Shown piece by piece: positions 8,519 to 14,489 of a stretch of 22,395 bases of DNA. Each line of letters opens with the position of its first letter. Position 1 is the stretch's first letter. This DNA is from Bacillota bacterium. GTDB taxonomy: Bacteria; Bacillota; Clostridia; Christensenellales; Borkfalkiaceae. The DNA is taken from positions 1 through 22,395 of the forward strand of contig JAHZBZ010000001.1 in the NCBI GenBank assembly GCA_019423125.1. The letters run 5' to 3'. Both the position numbers and the translations under genes were made by a program. The notes beneath the pieces were generated by a model. That model worked only from the letters and a program-made list of their open reading frames with translations, was not told the DNA's origin and searched no databases.

Positions 8519-8690
8519 TGTTTGGCGAAGAAATTGCCATTTGTTTGGCAACTAAATTCCCTGGAGCAAGCACATATTCTCCTGCACGGTATCTATATTC
8601 GGCAAGAGCCATTGCTTCCTCAGCTGTATTAGCTTCAATTTCAAAATCCTTTGAAATCATTTCTTCAATTGTTACTGTATATTTTTTCAT
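8490..8690 (-). CDS. DpnD/PcfM-like small protein
   Basis: A 66-aa protein beginning M-K-K-Y-T-V-T-I-E-E, with an acidic-helix segment (E-I-E-A-N-T-A-E-E-A-M) and the pattern Y-R-x-G-E-Y-V-L near the middle. This matches the small DpnD/PcfM family, first noted beside the DpnI restriction gene and in conjugative plasmids. Its biochemical role is not established. The GGAGC in the final codons of the endonuclease gene, whose TAG ends 4 bases before this ATG, probably serves as its SD, so translation is coupled to the endonuclease. Its presence inside a restriction-modification cluster supports a link to that system. Confidence 0.75.
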   Translation of the reverse strand: MKKYTVTIEEMISKDFEIEANTAEEAMALAEYRYRAGEYVLAPGNLVAKQMAISSPNNESTEWTEF

Positions 8691-8693
8691 AGT

Positions 8694-9404
8694 CTAGATT
8701 GCTCCTTCAATCATTATCTCTTCTTTTTCGTATTGCTTTATGAGTGTGTCGTAACTGACAAAAGAAACAATATTTTTAATTTCTTTATAAATTGATGATG
8801 AAATTATATCATCGTACTGCCTTTCTCGTTCTTTGGGAGCCACAATATAAAATTTAGCCCTGAAATCTTGCAATTCGTAAAATTTGTTGAGAGAATTTTT
8901 AATATCGGTTGTATGTTCGACCTCATAGAAAGCATTAGGCAGCTTTCGCGCGTTAAACCATATAACATCAACAGTTTTAGCGAATTTTACTATTTCGGCA
9001 TATGTAAAATCAAATATGTGATGTACGGAAACTACATCGGATAGTTTTCTTTCTAGAAATAAACGGTTTTTGTCTTGAGGCGGAACATAGGTATCAAGTC
9101 CTCTTAAATTTCCGATTTCAGAGATTATTCCTTGAATATATCCGTGCGTGAAATTTTCTACCGAAGTTTTATCTGATTCACGAATATCGAATTTTCTTAA
9201 TATTTCTTCTCTATTATCACTTAACCCCCAAAGCCCTGCGGCTATCCGAAAAAACTCTTTATTCGTTTGCACTATGCGCCTTACAGAAGCATGTGGGGTT
9301 TTTGTTCCCCAAGAAGAAAAATCAATACGTTGATTTAATTGTTGGAACGTAGCATATCCGCCATTTTGCTGCATTGCTTCAATTACATAATCTTTTTGGC
9401 TCAT
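8694..9404 (-). CDS. Putative restriction endonuclease with N-terminal winged helix
   Basis: A 236-aa protein in two parts. Residues 1-63 form a winged-helix-like domain (Y-V-I-E-A-M, then S-V-R-R-I-V, then G-L-W-G-L), resembling the HARE-HTH type domains fused to some restriction enzymes. The C-terminal half has D146-V-I-W-F and, 15 residues later, E161-V-E-H-T-T-D-I followed by S-L-N-K-F-Y-E-L, a PD-(D/E)xK-like D...ExE arrangement seen in several poorly characterised restriction nucleases. It starts 17 bp after the D12 methyltransferase with AAGGAG upstream and precedes the DpnD-like gene, so an R-M role is strongly suggested by context. It is not the classical DpnII endonuclease family as far as I can see. 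Catalytic assignment is inference. Confidence 0.65.
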   Translation of the reverse strand: MSQKDYVIEAMQQNGGYATFQQLNQRIDFSSWGTKTPHASVRRIVQTNKEFFRIAAGLWGLSDNREEILRKFDIRESDKTSVENFTHGYIQGIISEIGNLRGLDTYVPPQDKNRLFLERKLSDVVSVHHIFDFTYAEIVKFAKTVDVIWFNARKLPNAFYEVEHTTDIKNSLNKFYELQDFRAKFYIVAPKERERQYDDIISSSIYKEIKNIVSFVSYDTLIKQYEKEEIMIEGAI

Positions 9405-9420
9405 CTCGCATTATAGCTCC

Positions 9421-10449
9421 TTAAAAATTAGCGACCATTTTTGTGTATTTTGATATACGTTCAATTTTATACGATTTATATAAATCATCGAAAAAATTAT
9501 CATCCGGATTAACATTCTTGGGATCGGAATTACTCAGCACAAGTTTTGCTCCGACTTCATTGATTTCATCGATGAACTTCGCAAGCCTTATCTGTTCGTT
9601 GTCGTCGAAGGCGTCACTATTGTAAGAGGTGAATGCCGAAGTTTCCGAAATAGGACGATAGGGCGAATCCAAGTAGACAAAAGTTTTATTATCTATAAAA
9701 GATTTCGAAAGCGTATAATCTCCACACACAATAGTCACGTTTTGCAGGGCGCCGTGAATATTGCGAAGATTTTCCGCATCGCAAATCGTGGGGTTTTTAT
9801 ATGCACCCATCGGCACATTGAATAACCCCTTGCGATTGACGCGATACAACCCGTTAAAGCAAGTTTTATTCAGGAAGATAAAATACGCCGCTTTTTCAAT
9901 GGACGTCTCATCGCTTAACGTTACGGCGTTAAATCTATCGCGAATATTATAATAGTAATATTTTCTGCCATTATCGTCAAGCGGCAAGAACGTCATCTGC
10001 ATCTCGCTCAGCCGTTCAATCAAAACCTCAACATCTTGCTTGATTGCCTTATAGGCATTGATGAGTTCGCAATTGATATCGCTGATGTAGAGTTCGTCAA
10101 ACTGATACCTTGAAAGGACATTGAAAAGCAGTGCGCCACCGCCGACCATCGGCTCCGCATATTTCGTGAGAACTTTTTCGCCGTCGGAAGGCAGCATTTT
10201 TTCGATCTCTTCAATCAGTTGACCCTTCCCGCCGACCCACTTTACAAACGGTTTAAGTTCGACTTTGTGCGCTTTTTCATAACGAACGGTACGCTTGTCT
10301 ATCGGCTTTTCGGCATTCGCGGGGATGATCCACATATTGCCGACCATCATTGCGCCGGAAATTCTATCTTCGGAACAAAGAATCGCTACGCGCCTTTGTG
10401 AGATATTCCACTTTTCCGCAGCTTCTTTCGCAGAAATGTAACTTAACAT
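9421..10449 (-). CDS. HTH-fused Dam-type (D12) adenine-N6 DNA methyltransferase
   Basis: An N-terminal helix-turn-helix of the excisionase/MerR-like kind (S-A-K-E-A-A-E-K-W-N-I-S, then I-P-A-N-A) of about 60 residues is fused to a D12-class methyltransferase. D12 hallmarks are K-W-V-G-G-K-G-Q, E-P-M-V-G-G-G-A-L, and N-K-T-C-F-N-G-L-Y-R-V-N-R-K-G-L-F-N-V-P. Motif IV reads D-S-P-Y instead of the usual D-P-P-Y. The protein ends soon after I-E-R-I-S, about 15 residues earlier than typical DpnM/Dam enzymes. I chose ATG 10449 rather than GTG 10458 because AGAGGTG lies 6 nt before the ATG and overlaps the GTG. It is the first gene after the promoter at 10478-10506. Dam-type enzymes often modify GATC, but specificity cannot be assigned here. 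Confidence 0.88.
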   Translation of the reverse strand: MLSYISAKEAAEKWNISQRRVAILCSEDRISGAMMVGNMWIIPANAEKPIDKRTVRYEKAHKVELKPFVKWVGGKGQLIEEIEKMLPSDGEKVLTKYAEPMVGGGALLFNVLSRYQFDELYISDINCELINAYKAIKQDVEVLIERLSEMQMTFLPLDDNGRKYYYYNIRDRFNAVTLSDETSIEKAAYFIFLNKTCFNGLYRVNRKGLFNVPMGAYKNPTICDAENLRNIHGALQNVTIVCGDYTLSKSFIDNKTFVYLDSPYRPISETSAFTSYNSDAFDDNEQIRLAKFIDEINEVGAKLVLSNSDPKNVNPDDNFFDDLYKSYKIERISKYTKMVANF

Positions 10450-10477
10450 ATCTTGCACCTCTGGAATTTATACTCCT

Positions 10478-10506
10478 ATTATATTCTAAAACGCGAATAA
10501 TAGCAA
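10478..10506 (-). promoter_or_regulatory. Promoter of the restriction/defence operon
   Basis: Read on the minus strand: TTGCTA (10506-10501), a 17-bp spacer, TATAAT (10483-10478). It drives the leftward gene row starting with the D12 methyltransferase, with a leader of about 20 nt. Confidence 0.8.
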
Positions 10507-10549
10507 GCGAATTTTTATAAAAATCTACAAACAAATGTTCTTATTTCTA

Positions 10550-10578
10550 TTGACAACGCCGCAATGATATGATATTAT
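10550..10578 (+). promoter_or_regulatory. Promoter of the leader RNA / mobilization region
   Basis: TTGACA (10550-10555), a 17-bp spacer and TATTAT (10573-10578) give a near-consensus housekeeping promoter. It is divergent from the defence operon promoter, only 43 bp apart. Transcription would start near 10585. Confidence 0.85.
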
Positions 10579-10584
10579 GCAAAA

Positions 10585-10992
10585 GTATAGGCGGAAAGCT
10601 GCCTGTACTCTTTTATCATGCCGTAGAAGTGGCATGAAGGTATCTCCTTGTAATGAGGAGAGTTGCGCGGAAGGTATACGTTCCGCGTGTGCGGAGCAAG
10701 TTCTCCGCGATGTTTCGGCGCATCGTGCGCTGTACCCGAGCCGTTTGAAAAGACGTGCGATGACAGGCTTTTTTAGTTGTACGCATTTTTAGAAAGTATG
10801 CCGTTGTCATTGTAAGTTTAAGAATGTGCCGCGATGGGCTTTTTTAAGTGTACGCTTTTTTCGGAAAGTACGGCCCTCAGTGACAGAAACTTCCCTACAA
10901 TTTAACAGAATGGGTGACCACCATAGAGCGGAGAGAAACCGCTAAACAAGGTCAAAGTCGGTGACGAGGAAAGAGTAGTCAGCGGCTTTTTT
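10585..10992 (+). ncRNA. Hairpin-rich leader RNA with own promoter and terminator
   Basis: From the predicted start the sequence folds into consecutive local hairpins: 8 bp at about 10586-10609; TCATGCC/GGCATGA at about 10616-10637; TCTCCT/AGGAGA at about 10641-10659; CGCGGAA/TTCCGCG at about 10665-10686; GCGGAG/CTCCGC at about 10690-10710; GCGCA/TGCGC near 10720-10732. Two imperfect copies of a roughly 45-base motif containing GGCTTTTTTA and GTACGC follow (about 10753-10799 and 10824-10870). The RNA ends with a terminator at 10957-10992. An ATG at 10577 opens 71 codons, but it overlaps the -10 box and would not be transcribed. I do not recognise the RNA family. A role in controlling the downstream relaxase by attenuation, or as a separate small RNA, is inference. 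Confidence 0.55.
10957..10992 (+). terminator. Intrinsic terminator inside the mobilization leader
   Basis: The arms 10957-10965 and 10978-10986 pair at 8 of 9 positions (one G.U, one mismatch) around a 12-nt loop, followed by TTTTTT. Immediately upstream is a nested hairpin (TGACC...GGTCA enclosing AGCGG...CCGCT). Its CCGCT can alternatively pair with the AGCGG of the terminator arm at 10981-10985, which would allow an attenuation-type switch. Confidence 0.65.
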
Positions 10993-11070
10993 GCGTCCTT
11001 TTAAAGCTATCGTACCCATACCTCTTTGGTGTGGGTTAAGGATAGAAAAATAAAATTCCGGAGGAAAGTT

Positions 11071-11103
11071 ATGAGAAAGCAACTGACGCTCAGACCGCCG
11101 TAG
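11071..11103 (+). CDS. Possible 10-codon leader peptide
   Basis: ATG at 11071 is preceded by GGAGG (11060-11064) at good spacing and opens a 10-codon frame rich in Arg, Leu and Pro that ends with TAG at 11101. It lies between the leader terminator and the oriT-like site. The same frame stays open for a further 104 codons after the TAG, so this could also be the remnant of a longer gene. A regulatory role is conjecture. Confidence 0.3.
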   Translation: MRKQLTLRPP

Positions 11104-11253
11104 AAAGGAAAGCAAACGGCAAGCAAAAACTTTTCTACTTTTAGGGCTCCCGCAAAAGATTGCGCAGCAAGATTTTGTGGGAAGAGGAGGCACAACGGAG
11201 CAAAATGTGCGGCGACGCTTGCGGCGCTGCACGGGAAGCGAAGTTTGTGCCGA

Positions 11254-11295
11254 CGAAAGTATAGCCCATTATACTTCGTTCCGAAGTTTAGTGGG
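11254..11295 (+). other. oriT-like site for the MobV relaxase
   Basis: An inverted repeat AAGTATA...TATACTT (11257-11263 and 11270-11276) closely resembles the recombination site A/oriT core of pMV158-type MobV plasmids. A second, overlapping 14-bp inverted repeat (11265-11278 with 11282-11295, two mismatches) could form the relaxase-recognised hairpin. The site is about 45 bp upstream of the relaxase gene, the standard MobV position. Confidence 0.7.
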
Positions 11296-11338
11296 CTCTG
11301 CGAGGCTTTTAATCAAGAAATAACAGGAGGTAAAAAAT

Positions 11339-12403
11339 ATAAGTTACATAGTTTGCCACATGGAGAAGTATCACAAGACGGACATCGCGCCCGTCGAACA
11401 GGAGAACGAGCGGGATGAAACCTATCGGGCGAGTAACCCGCAGATAGACCCCACGCGCACGAGCGGCAACTACCACATTGTCAAACGGCAGCGCAGCTAT
11501 ACGCAGTTTATCAACGATAAGATCGCAGCCCTTGACTTGCCGACCAAAGTGCGCAAGGATGCCGTGCTGATGTGCTCCTTCGTTGTGGGCTCGGACAGGA
11601 AATTCTTTGGCGGGCTATCGCCAAGCGAGCAACGGCAATTCTTTGTGGACTGCACCCGCTTCTTCGCGGAGCGGTACGGCGAGGGCAACATCATTTCTGC
11701 CGTCGTCCACGTGGACGAAACCACGCCGCACTTGCACTTAAATTTGATTCCGATTGCAGGCGGCAGGCTATGCGCGAAGAAGCTGTTTGACAGAAAGGCT
11801 CTTACGGCATTGCAGACCGATCTCTATCGGGAAGTCGGCGCGAAATGGAATTTGCAGCGCGGCAAAGAAGGAAGTCAGGCAAAGCACCTTGACACGGCGG
11901 AGTTCAAGGCGAAAAAGATCGTCGAACAGGCGCGCGGGCAAGCGGACAGCATCATTGCCGAAGCAGATCACAATGCGGAGCGCAAAGTTAAAATTGCGCA
12001 AATTCATGCGGACGGCATTGTGGCAAGTGCGGAACAGACGGCGGTAAAGACCAAGCAACAAGCGCAGAAATATCTGGACGGCATCGTGCAGAGCGTCGAG
12101 GCGGAGCGCAACAAGCCTACGCCGAAGCGAAAACGGCAAGCCGAGGAAGAACTATCCGCTCTCCGCACGGAGAACGCCGCATTGCGGCAATCGAAGGCTA
12201 TCGCCGACCGCGACCGCAGCGACCTTTTTGAGCAGTTGCAGAAAGCCGAACGCCGCGCCAAAGGCAAGGAAACGGCGTTCGGGATGGTAAGCGATATGCT
12301 TGCCGCCTACCCTGACGAGTTCAACACTCTCTTGAACAAGTCGCGTGCAAAGAAAATCGCTCCGTCGTTCAAGTCACACGGCAACGACCGCGGCGGAAAG
12401 TAA
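11339..12403 (+). CDS. MobV-family relaxase (Mob/Pre), AUA start codon
   Basis: The relaxase would nick the adjacent oriT and lead single-stranded DNA to a helper conjugation channel. MobV motifs are present: an N-terminal S-Y-I-V-C-H-M-E-K-Y, N-P-x-I-D-P-T-R-T near 35, and the metal-binding H-V-D-E-T-T-P-H-L-H-L-N near 125. The C-terminal third is a long Ala/Glu/Lys-rich coiled coil. The first ATG is at 11360, but motif I begins seven codons earlier and a perfect AGGAGG (11325-11330) sits 8 nt before an ATA codon at 11339, where homologues have ATG. I therefore place the start at 11339; from ATG 11360 the protein would be 347 aa, lack the start of motif I and have no SD. The C-terminal half is shorter than in many plasmid Mob proteins. 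Confidence 0.88.
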   Translation: MSYIVCHMEKYHKTDIAPVEQENERDETYRASNPQIDPTRTSGNYHIVKRQRSYTQFINDKIAALDLPTKVRKDAVLMCSFVVGSDRKFFGGLSPSEQRQFFVDCTRFFAERYGEGNIISAVVHVDETTPHLHLNLIPIAGGRLCAKKLFDRKALTALQTDLYREVGAKWNLQRGKEGSQAKHLDTAEFKAKKIVEQARGQADSIIAEADHNAERKVKIAQIHADGIVASAEQTAVKTKQQAQKYLDGIVQSVEAERNKPTPKRKRQAEEELSALRTENAALRQSKAIADRDRSDLFEQLQKAERRAKGKETAFGMVSDMLAAYPDEFNTLLNKSRAKKIAPSFKSHGNDRGGK

Positions 12404-12461
12404 AACTGAATAACCGAATACAAGGAGAAAAGCTACCGAGCAAATTACATAACAACGGGGA

Positions 12462-12617
12462 ATGGTGAGAAGGAAAAACAACACGGGAATACCGCAATAC
12501 GAGATCGATTCGCTGGCTCGCGCGTTTATTCCTGCGATCATGGATTTTTTCAACAGCGAAGAAGGTATGCGAGAGTTTGAAAAATGGAAGGCTCAACGCG
12601 CACGCAAAGACAATTAA
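12462..12617 (+). CDS. Small protein downstream of relaxase
   Basis: A 51-aa ORF, too short for many gene finders, begins M-V-R-R-K-N-N-T-G-I-P-Q-Y-E-I-D and ends in a helical, charged segment (E-E-G-M-R-E-F-E-K-W-K). Small proteins with this I-P-Q-Y-E-I-D pattern accompany clostridial mobile elements in my recollection, usually without assigned function. It lies 58 bp after the relaxase in the same direction and is probably co-transcribed up to the terminator at 12774. Only a weak GGGGA precedes the ATG; a GTG one codon later is an alternative start. Confidence 0.6.
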   Translation: MVRRKNNTGIPQYEIDSLARAFIPAIMDFFNSEEGMREFEKWKAQRARKDN

Positions 12618-12773
12618 ATATCAAAGAATAAGGAAACGTCCCATTGAATTTCATGGGATGACCGCTCTGACGGTTTACGGAAATCCGCACAAAACATAAA
12701 GCGGATTGAGTGTATGGTTTTTCTATATAATCAGACAGGTTGCGCCGAAGATCATAAACCTTGAACAACGGCA

Positions 12774-12813
12774 CGAGGGGCTTGCGGAAATTCCGCAAGC
12801 CCCTCGTTTTTTT
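12774..12813 (+). terminator. Terminator of the mobilization operon
   Basis: A 16-bp stem (arms 12774-12789 and 12791-12806) with a minimal loop is followed by seven Ts. It is almost identical to the hairpin at 14154-14191 downstream of the RNase III gene. Confidence 0.92.
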
Positions 12814-12834
12814 ACTAAATTCTATTGTTTTCTA

Positions 12835-12863
12835 TTGCATTTTCGTTTTCTGTATGCTATAAT
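12835..12863 (+). promoter_or_regulatory. Promoter of the RNase III leader
   Basis: TTGCAT (12835-12840), a 17-bp spacer and TATAAT (12858-12863). Transcription would start near 12870, leaving a ~215-nt leader before the RNase III ATG. Confidence 0.8.
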
Positions 12864-12869
12864 ATTTGT

Positions 12870-13049
12870 AAGTTTGGAGATTGGTCGATCAATTAAAATA
12901 CCAAATATAAATTAAAAACACTAACTGCATTTTGCCGAGAGCTTTTCAGTAGACAAAGGCGTGGCAGTAAGTCGGGTTAATTTATAATTTTTATTTTGAT
13001 TTATCAGACCTGAATGAATGGGGATATGCTACCCTCATCGGGTCTTTTT
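12870..13049 (+). ncRNA. Structured, terminated leader upstream of RNase III
   Basis: The leader contains nested pairings ACTGC/GCAGT (12924-12928 with 12964-12968) and GCC/GGC within. It ends in a bulged terminator (arms AGACC 13006-13010 and GGTCT 13041-13045, inner ATGA/TCAT and GGG/CCC) with five Ts. The RNase III gene begins 37 nt later, so most transcripts would stop before it unless the structure changes. It may be an attenuator, a small RNA, or a substrate for RNase III autoregulation as in the E. coli rnc leader. No known riboswitch is recognised. Confidence 0.5.
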
Positions 13050-13086
13050 CTATTCTCCAAGCAAATTTTAACCTTTGAGGTTTTTT

Positions 13087-14148
13087 ATGTCGGATTTTAG
13101 CAAAATTGAACAAACTATTGGTTATACGTTTGAAAACAAAGACCTTTTACAACAGGCATTTGTCAGGAAATCGTATTCCGAAGAACATGGCGGGCAAAAC
13201 AACGAAGTTTTGGAATTTATCGGCGACAAGGCGTTGGATTTTGCCGTTGTTCGCATTATGATGGAACAATTTGGCATTATTACGGAAGATAAAGAATGGT
13301 CGGAGTTTAAGCTCCGAAATCCGAAGCACTTTCAAACAAGATACGGCGAAGGTAAATTCACCGATATCAAACAAGACTTGGTAAAAAAACAGGCCCTGTC
13401 AAAAGCGATGGATTCGCTCGGTTTTCAAAATTATTTGATTATGGGGCAAGGAGATACAAAGCAAAACCGGCAAGACAGCCTCTCTGTTAAAGAAGATTTG
13501 TTTGAAGCGATTGTCGGAGCCGTTGCTTTGGATTGCGGTTGGGACATGGACACGATTACCCGAGTCGTTGAATCCATGATCGATTTCGATTCATATTTTG
13601 AGAACGATTTGGAAAACAGCCAAAACAATGTGGCTTTGGTACAAGAATGGTTTCAAAAAAATGAAGGACGTCTTCCGCAATATCAGTATTTGAATGCAGC
13701 AGAAAATACTATCGGGGAGTCTTTTAACGGCGCTCACGAGAATGGCGAGGGATTATATAAGTGTCAGTTGATTTTTGAGCGAGAGTATTTTAACGGCTAC
13801 GGGAACAACAATGCGGAGGCAAGAGAAAAGTGCGCGGAATGTTTTTATGACTGGTTGGAAGAGAACGGATATATTGTCGACCCGATTCTTGAAGCCGTGG
13901 GCGATCCGGACGAAATTCAATCAATACGGCAACTAAACGAGCTATACCAAAAAAAGTTGATTTCAAAACCGATCTATACATTCAAACAAGGGTATGACGA
14001 TAACGGGAGTGCGGTCTGGCGTTGCGAATGCCTTGTCGAAGAAAACGGCAGATCGTTTTACAACTATTCAAATTCCAAAAAGGAAGCGCAGCGTATGTCG
14101 GCATATGAATCGTTGCTTGATTTAATCGGTATGTACGAAGAGGAATAA
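13087..14148 (+). CDS. RNase III with two dsRNA-binding-like domains (island cargo)
   Basis: The 353-aa protein has an RNase III domain with N-N-E40-V-L-E43-F-I-G-D47 and a second acidic cluster D137-L-F-E140-A-I-V-G-A. These correspond to the catalytic E38/E41/D45 and D114/E117 of E. coli RNase III, so activity is expected. Residues about 180-265 and 285-350 each look like a dsRBD; the last has Y-N-Y-S-N-S-K-K-E-A-Q-R-M-S-A. It is much longer than housekeeping RNase III (about 225-240 aa). I chose ATG 13087, with GAGG 6 nt upstream, over the in-frame TTG at 13075. It has its own promoter and terminated leader, and lies at the right end of the island. Possible roles include processing island RNAs, anti-dsRNA defence or autoregulation; none is shown by the sequence. 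Confidence 0.88.
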   Translation: MSDFSKIEQTIGYTFENKDLLQQAFVRKSYSEEHGGQNNEVLEFIGDKALDFAVVRIMMEQFGIITEDKEWSEFKLRNPKHFQTRYGEGKFTDIKQDLVKKQALSKAMDSLGFQNYLIMGQGDTKQNRQDSLSVKEDLFEAIVGAVALDCGWDMDTITRVVESMIDFDSYFENDLENSQNNVALVQEWFQKNEGRLPQYQYLNAAENTIGESFNGAHENGEGLYKCQLIFEREYFNGYGNNNAEAREKCAECFYDWLEENGYIVDPILEAVGDPDEIQSIRQLNELYQKKLISKPIYTFKQGYDDNGSAVWRCECLVEENGRSFYNYSNSKKEAQRMSAYESLLDLIGMYEEE

Positions 14149-14153
14149 CATTT

Positions 14154-14191
14154 CGGGGCTTGCGGAAATCTCCGCAAGCCCCTCGTTTTTT
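14154..14191 (+). terminator. Terminator of the RNase III gene
   Basis: The stem (arms about 14154-14166 and 14171-14185) with a short loop is followed by six Ts, 5 bases after the TAA. Its arms are nearly identical to those of the terminator at 12774-12813. Confidence 0.9.
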
Positions 14192-14210
14192 ATTGTTTCA
14201 GATAAACGAC

Positions 14211-14270
14211 AAATCCGAACCAATCGGTTGTTACCAAAAGGTTCGGATTATTTTGACTTGGTGGAGATGG
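14211..14270. repeat. Right direct repeat of the island, overlapping tRNA-Val 3' end
   Basis: It matches 4109-4168 at 57 of 60 positions. It comprises a hairpin (a 10-bp AATCCGAACC/GGTTCGGATT stem, the likely tRNA terminator on the minus strand) and the last bases of tRNA-Val through CCA. Confidence 0.85.
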
Positions 14271-14335
14271 TAGGGCTCGAACCTATGACCTCATGCATGT
14301 CAAGCATGCGCTCTAACCAACTGAGCTACACCTCC
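14259..14335 (-). tRNA. tRNA-Val (anticodon GAC)
   Basis: A 77-nt cloverleaf: acceptor GGAGGTG pairs with CATCTCC (one G.U), the D-arm is GCTC/GAGC, the anticodon stem CATGC/GCATG encloses TTGACAT, giving anticodon GAC, the T-loop is TTCGAGC, and the CCA end is encoded. The outer T-stem pair is A.C, a mismatch, so this arm deviates slightly from consensus. Its 3' end is the apparent integration target of the island to its left. Confidence 0.95.
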
Positions 14336-14351
14336 GTGTCATTACCTGAAT

Positions 14352-14381
14352 ATATTACCATCTTTTGTACCCGTTTGTCAA
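14352..14381 (-). promoter_or_regulatory. tRNA-Val promoter
   Basis: On the minus strand, TTGACA (14381-14376), an 18-bp spacer and TAATAT (14357-14352) lie just upstream of the tRNA 5' end. Confidence 0.8.
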
Positions 14382-14489
14382 ATAAAAAACGCACAGTTCG
14401 GCAAATTTTTTTCTGCGGCGGCCGCCCCGCGCATATCGGGGGACGCGGATGAATAAAATACACCAAATCCAATTCCTTGAGGTCGTCCC

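Larger units (their letters stand above)
4109..14270. mobile_element. Putative integrative mobilizable element at tRNA-Val
   Basis: The segment is bounded by 60-bp direct repeats (4109-4168 and 14211-14270, 3 mismatches). The right copy includes the 3' end of tRNA-Val plus its downstream hairpin. Inside lie a large serine recombinase at the left end, a MobV relaxase with an oriT-like site, a restriction-modification cluster, a DUF262/HEPN pair and an RNase III. Base composition is clearly more AT-rich than both flanks, strongest in 6033-9420, while the relaxase is richer in GC, so the element is a mosaic. No conjugation machinery is present, so transfer would need a helper. The layout resembles Tn4451-type mobilizable transposons (serine recombinase plus Mob protein), which is a family-level comparison and not a proven relationship. 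Exact ends are uncertain; see the 10-bp core at 4549. Confidence 0.75.

Noticed and set aside
9421..9445. Frameshift at the end of the D12 methyltransferase to explain its short C-terminus
   Set aside because: The sequence after the TAA leads straight into the SD of the endonuclease gene and no alternative frame restores typical C-terminal residues.
10616..10740. Serial short hairpins as a possible CRISPR or integron attC array
   Set aside because: The hairpins differ in sequence and spacing, with no repeated unit and no cas or integron integrase nearby.
10577..10792. 71-codon Cys/Arg-rich ORF in the leader RNA
   Set aside because: Its ATG overlaps the -10 box, so it would not be in the transcript; it has no SD and its codons coincide with the hairpins.
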